A stretch of 45,592 nucleotides of DNA from Micromonospora solifontis (lineage in GTDB: Bacteria > Actinomycetota > Actinomycetes > Mycobacteriales > Micromonosporaceae): NCBI RefSeq assembly GCF_003725545.1, contig NZ_RJLN01000042.1, forward strand, positions 1-45,592, in the 5' to 3' direction. The position numbers were made by a program, and so were the translations under genes. Below, piece after piece: positions 43,696 to 45,592 of the stretch; the stretch's first letter is position 1; each line of letters opens with the position of its first letter. Below the pieces are notes generated by a model. That model ran no database searches. It was given only the letters and a program-made list of their open reading frames with translations, and was not told where the DNA came from.

Positions 43696-44241
43696 GTGGA
43701 TGGCAGGGACGGGGCGCCGGACGCCGGCGACACCATCCAGATCGGGATCGCGGTGGACATCCCCGAGCCGTGGGGCGGGATGCTCACCCGCCGCCGGATC
43801 GAGGCCGGCGACCCGCAGGCCGTCCCGGCGCACGTCACCCTGCTCGGGCCCACCGAGATCCCGGTACGGGCACTGCCCGCCGTCGAGGCGCACCTGGCCC
43901 GGGTGGCCGCCACGCACCTGCCGTTCACCCTGCACCTGCGCGGCACCGGCACGTTCCGGCCGGTCACCCAGGTGGTCTTCGTGGCGGTGGCGGCCGGGAT
44001 CAGCGAGTGCGAGCTGCTCGCCGCCGCCATCAACTCGGCCCCCGAACTGCACCGGGAGGCGCGCTTCCCGTACCACCCGCACGTCACGGTGGCCCAGGAC
44101 GTCCCGGCCGAGGTGCTCGACAAGGCGTACGAGGACCTCGCCGACTTCTCCGCGCTGTTCGAGGTGGAGGGGTTCACCCTCTTCTCGCACAGCGGGGCGA
44201 CCCGGTGGCAGCCCCGCCGGGACTTCCGGCTCGGCGGCTGA
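43696..44241 (+). CDS. 2'-5' RNA ligase family (2H phosphoesterase) protein
   Basis: A 181-residue small soluble protein with the two H-x-T motifs of 2H phosphoesterases: PAHVTLLGPTE near residues 47-57 and YHPHVTVAQDV near residues 129-139. Strands and helices between them fit the family (TIQIGIAVDIPEPWG; FRPVTQVVFVAVAAG). Such proteins act on 2',3'-cyclic or 2'-5' phosphodiester bonds in RNA or nucleotides; the target is unknown. GTG 43696 was chosen with GGAGGGG about 12 nt upstream; GTG 43672 and 43684 are in-frame alternatives. It lies 59 bp after trpS and could be co-transcribed. Confidence 0.85.
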   Translation: MDGRDGAPDAGDTIQIGIAVDIPEPWGGMLTRRRIEAGDPQAVPAHVTLLGPTEIPVRALPAVEAHLARVAATHLPFTLHLRGTGTFRPVTQVVFVAVAAGISECELLAAAINSAPELHREARFPYHPHVTVAQDVPAEVLDKAYEDLADFSALFEVEGFTLFSHSGATRWQPRRDFRLGG

Positions 44242-44298
44242 GCTGAGCACGCGGCCCGCCCGCCTCCGGGGCGACGGCGGATCGGCGAGGATGACGTG

Positions 44299-45234
44299 AT
44301 GAAGGTGATCGGCCGGATCGAGGCCGCGGCGAACCGTCGGATCGACGCCGCGCGCGACCGGCTGCCGGCCTTCGACCACCTGTGGCGGGCCGGGGCGCTC
44401 TACGCCAACGTGCTCGCCGGCCGGCTCGCCGCCGCGATCGCCTACTACGGCTTCTTCGCGGTGTTCGCGCTCGCCCTGGTCGCGTACTGGGTGTTCGGCA
44501 CGATCCTCCAGGACAACCACGAGGTCAGCAGGGCGGCGGCGGACTTCCTGGAGCGGAACCTGCCGTTCCTCGACCCGCAGCAGATCGCCGAGAGCAGCAA
44601 CACGGTCGGCGTGGTTGGCCTGATCATCCTGGTCTTCACCGGGATCGGCTGGGTGGAGGCGATCCGCTCCTCGCAGCGGCTGATGTACGGCCTCAACCAG
44701 CAGCCCGGCAACCTGGTGGTGCGCCGGCTGGTCGACCTGGGTGTACTGGTCGCGGTCTTCGTGCTGCTCGGCGTCTCGGTGGCCGCCGTCGACGCGCTGG
44801 AGTCGCTGCTGCGCTTCCTGCTGCGCAGCACCGGATCGGTCGGGCTAACCACGGTCAGCGCGGTGCTCAGCGTGCTGGTCAACGCCGTACTGGCGGTGGC
44901 GTTGCTGGTCGCGGTGCCCCGGCTGCGGATGAGCCGGCGTCGGCTGCGCCCGGTGGTCCTGGTGGTGGCGATCGGCATCACCCTGCTGAACACGGTCGGG
45001 CGCTACTACGTGGTCCGCACCGAGCGGAACCCCGCGTACACGGTGGTGGCCACCGCGGTGGGCCTGCTGCTCTACCTCTACCTGCTCAACCAACTGGTGC
45101 TCTTCGGCGCCGCGCTCGCCGCCACCAGCCGGTACGGGCGGGTGGCCGACCTGGCCGACGGCGCCGCCGCCCGGGAGGTGGACGTCGAGGTGGACGAGGA
45201 GACCGACCCGGGTACGCCGGGAGGGGCGGGATGA
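44299..45234 (+). CDS. YihY/BrkB family membrane protein
   Basis: A 311-residue integral membrane protein with six transmembrane helices: LAAAIAYYGFFAVFALALVAYWVFG, VGVVGLIILVFTGIGWVEAIRSSQ, LVDLGVLVAVFVLLGVSVAAV, SAVLSVLVNAVLAVALLVAV, LRPVVLVVAIGITLLNTVG and AVGLLLYLYLLNQLVLFGAAL. AAAIAYYGFFAVF corresponds to the A-x-Y family motif of YihY (formerly mis-called ribonuclease BN). Function is unknown; a transport role is often proposed. The C-terminal 30 residues are acidic. ATG 44299 has GAGG 8 nt upstream. Its TGA overlaps the ATG of the GntR gene (ATGA), which couples the two. Confidence 0.9.
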   Translation: MKVIGRIEAAANRRIDAARDRLPAFDHLWRAGALYANVLAGRLAAAIAYYGFFAVFALALVAYWVFGTILQDNHEVSRAAADFLERNLPFLDPQQIAESSNTVGVVGLIILVFTGIGWVEAIRSSQRLMYGLNQQPGNLVVRRLVDLGVLVAVFVLLGVSVAAVDALESLLRFLLRSTGSVGLTTVSAVLSVLVNAVLAVALLVAVPRLRMSRRRLRPVVLVVAIGITLLNTVGRYYVVRTERNPAYTVVATAVGLLLYLYLLNQLVLFGAALAATSRYGRVADLADGAAAREVDVEVDEETDPGTPGGAG

Positions 45235-45592
45235 GCACGCGCATCCGGATCGACGCGACCTCGGCGGTGCCCCCGTACGAGCAGGTGCGCGGGCAGCTCG
45301 CGAGCATGATCGGTGACGGCCGGCTGCCGGTGGGCACCCGGCTGCCCGCGGTCCGGCAGCTCGCCACCGACCTGGGACTGGCGGTGAACACGGTGGCCCG
45401 GGCGTACCGGGAACTGGAGGGGGCGGGGCTGGTGGAGACCCGGGGCCGGCACGGCACCGTGGTCGCTCCCGGCCGGGACGACGCCACCGACCGGCTGCAC
45501 CGCGCCGCCACCGAGTACGCCGCCGAGGCCCGCCGCCTCGGCATCCCCCCGGACCGCGCCCTCGCCCTCGTCCGCGCCGCCCTCGCGGCCAC
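45231..45592 (+). CDS. GntR-family regulator, N-terminal part (cut by window end)
   Basis: 120 codons are visible before the edge. Residues about 12-78 form the GntR winged helix: VPPYEQVRGQLASMIGDGRLPVGTRLPAVRQLATDLGLAVNTVARAYRELEGAGLVETRGRHGTVV. The short following helix (DRLHRAATEYAAEARRLGIPPDRALALVRAAL) is like the small dimerisation tail of the YtrA subfamily, so the protein is probably nearly complete. YtrA-type regulators commonly control adjacent transporter genes; here the gene is coupled to the upstream YihY gene by an ATGA overlap. Confidence 0.9.
   Translation, partial: MSTRIRIDATSAVPPYEQVRGQLASMIGDGRLPVGTRLPAVRQLATDLGLAVNTVARAYRELEGAGLVETRGRHGTVVAPGRDDATDRLHRAATEYAAEARRLGIPPDRALALVRAALAA

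Overview
The window is chromosomal DNA of a very GC-rich actinobacterium. Codon use is strongly third-position G/C, starts are often GTG, many genes look leaderless, and the gene order is actinobacterial. A Micromonospora-like member of Micromonosporaceae is the best guess; this is inferred from composition and protein style, not from a marker gene. I see no prophage, insertion sequence, CRISPR array, rRNA operon or plasmid function. The window is dense: 45 protein genes (two cut by the window ends), two candidate mini-ORFs, two tRNA genes, a candidate short RNA and a candidate structured mRNA leader.

Left part (1 to about 14.5 kb), accessory or less conserved genes: a dihydrofolate-reductase-like protein, tRNA-Ala(CGC) with a strong terminator, an LtrA membrane protein, a quinone-oxidoreductase-type enzyme, a YcnI-like secreted protein, a secreted beta-propeller/Ig-like protein, a CsbD-like stress protein, a LysR regulator divergent from a DapA-family aldolase, an ECF sigma factor coupled to a membrane protein that is probably its partner, a proline-rich membrane protein, a 4'-phosphopantetheinyl transferase, a small Cys-containing protein, and a two-gene unit of a von Willebrand A protein and a membrane-anchored partner.

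Middle and right part (14.8 to about 36 kb), a conserved housekeeping core: pmt / rsmI / (membrane protein) / metG / (hydrolase, unknown protein) / tatD / rsmA / ispE / ABC-F / two DUF4383 / tetR / desaturase / HTH protein / tRNA-Gln / glmU / prs / rplY / pth. From memory this follows the pmt-rsmI-metG-tatD-ksgA-ispE and glmU-prs-rplY-pth neighbourhood of Mycobacterium tuberculosis, except that no resuscitation-promoting-factor gene lies between tatD and rsmA. These genes serve translation (MetG, RsmI, RsmA, Pth, L25), isoprenoid precursors (IspE), wall precursors (GlmU), PRPP (Prs) and protein O-mannosylation (Pmt).

Right end (36 to 45.6 kb): a sulfate-activation operon cysQ-cysD-cysN; the oppositely oriented galE-galK Leloir operon; a CorC-like CBS protein without the usual membrane domain; trpS; a 2H phosphoesterase; a YihY membrane protein; and the start of a GntR regulator.

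The most interesting non-coding signals are a multi-stem leader before rplY with alternative pairings, a promoter at 14678-14706 that fires directly into a hairpin-plus-T-tract and so should make an RNA of about 50 nt, a 7-10-7 inverted repeat over the desaturase promoter next to a TetR gene, and a recurring leaderless arrangement (-10 box 6-8 nt before the start codon).
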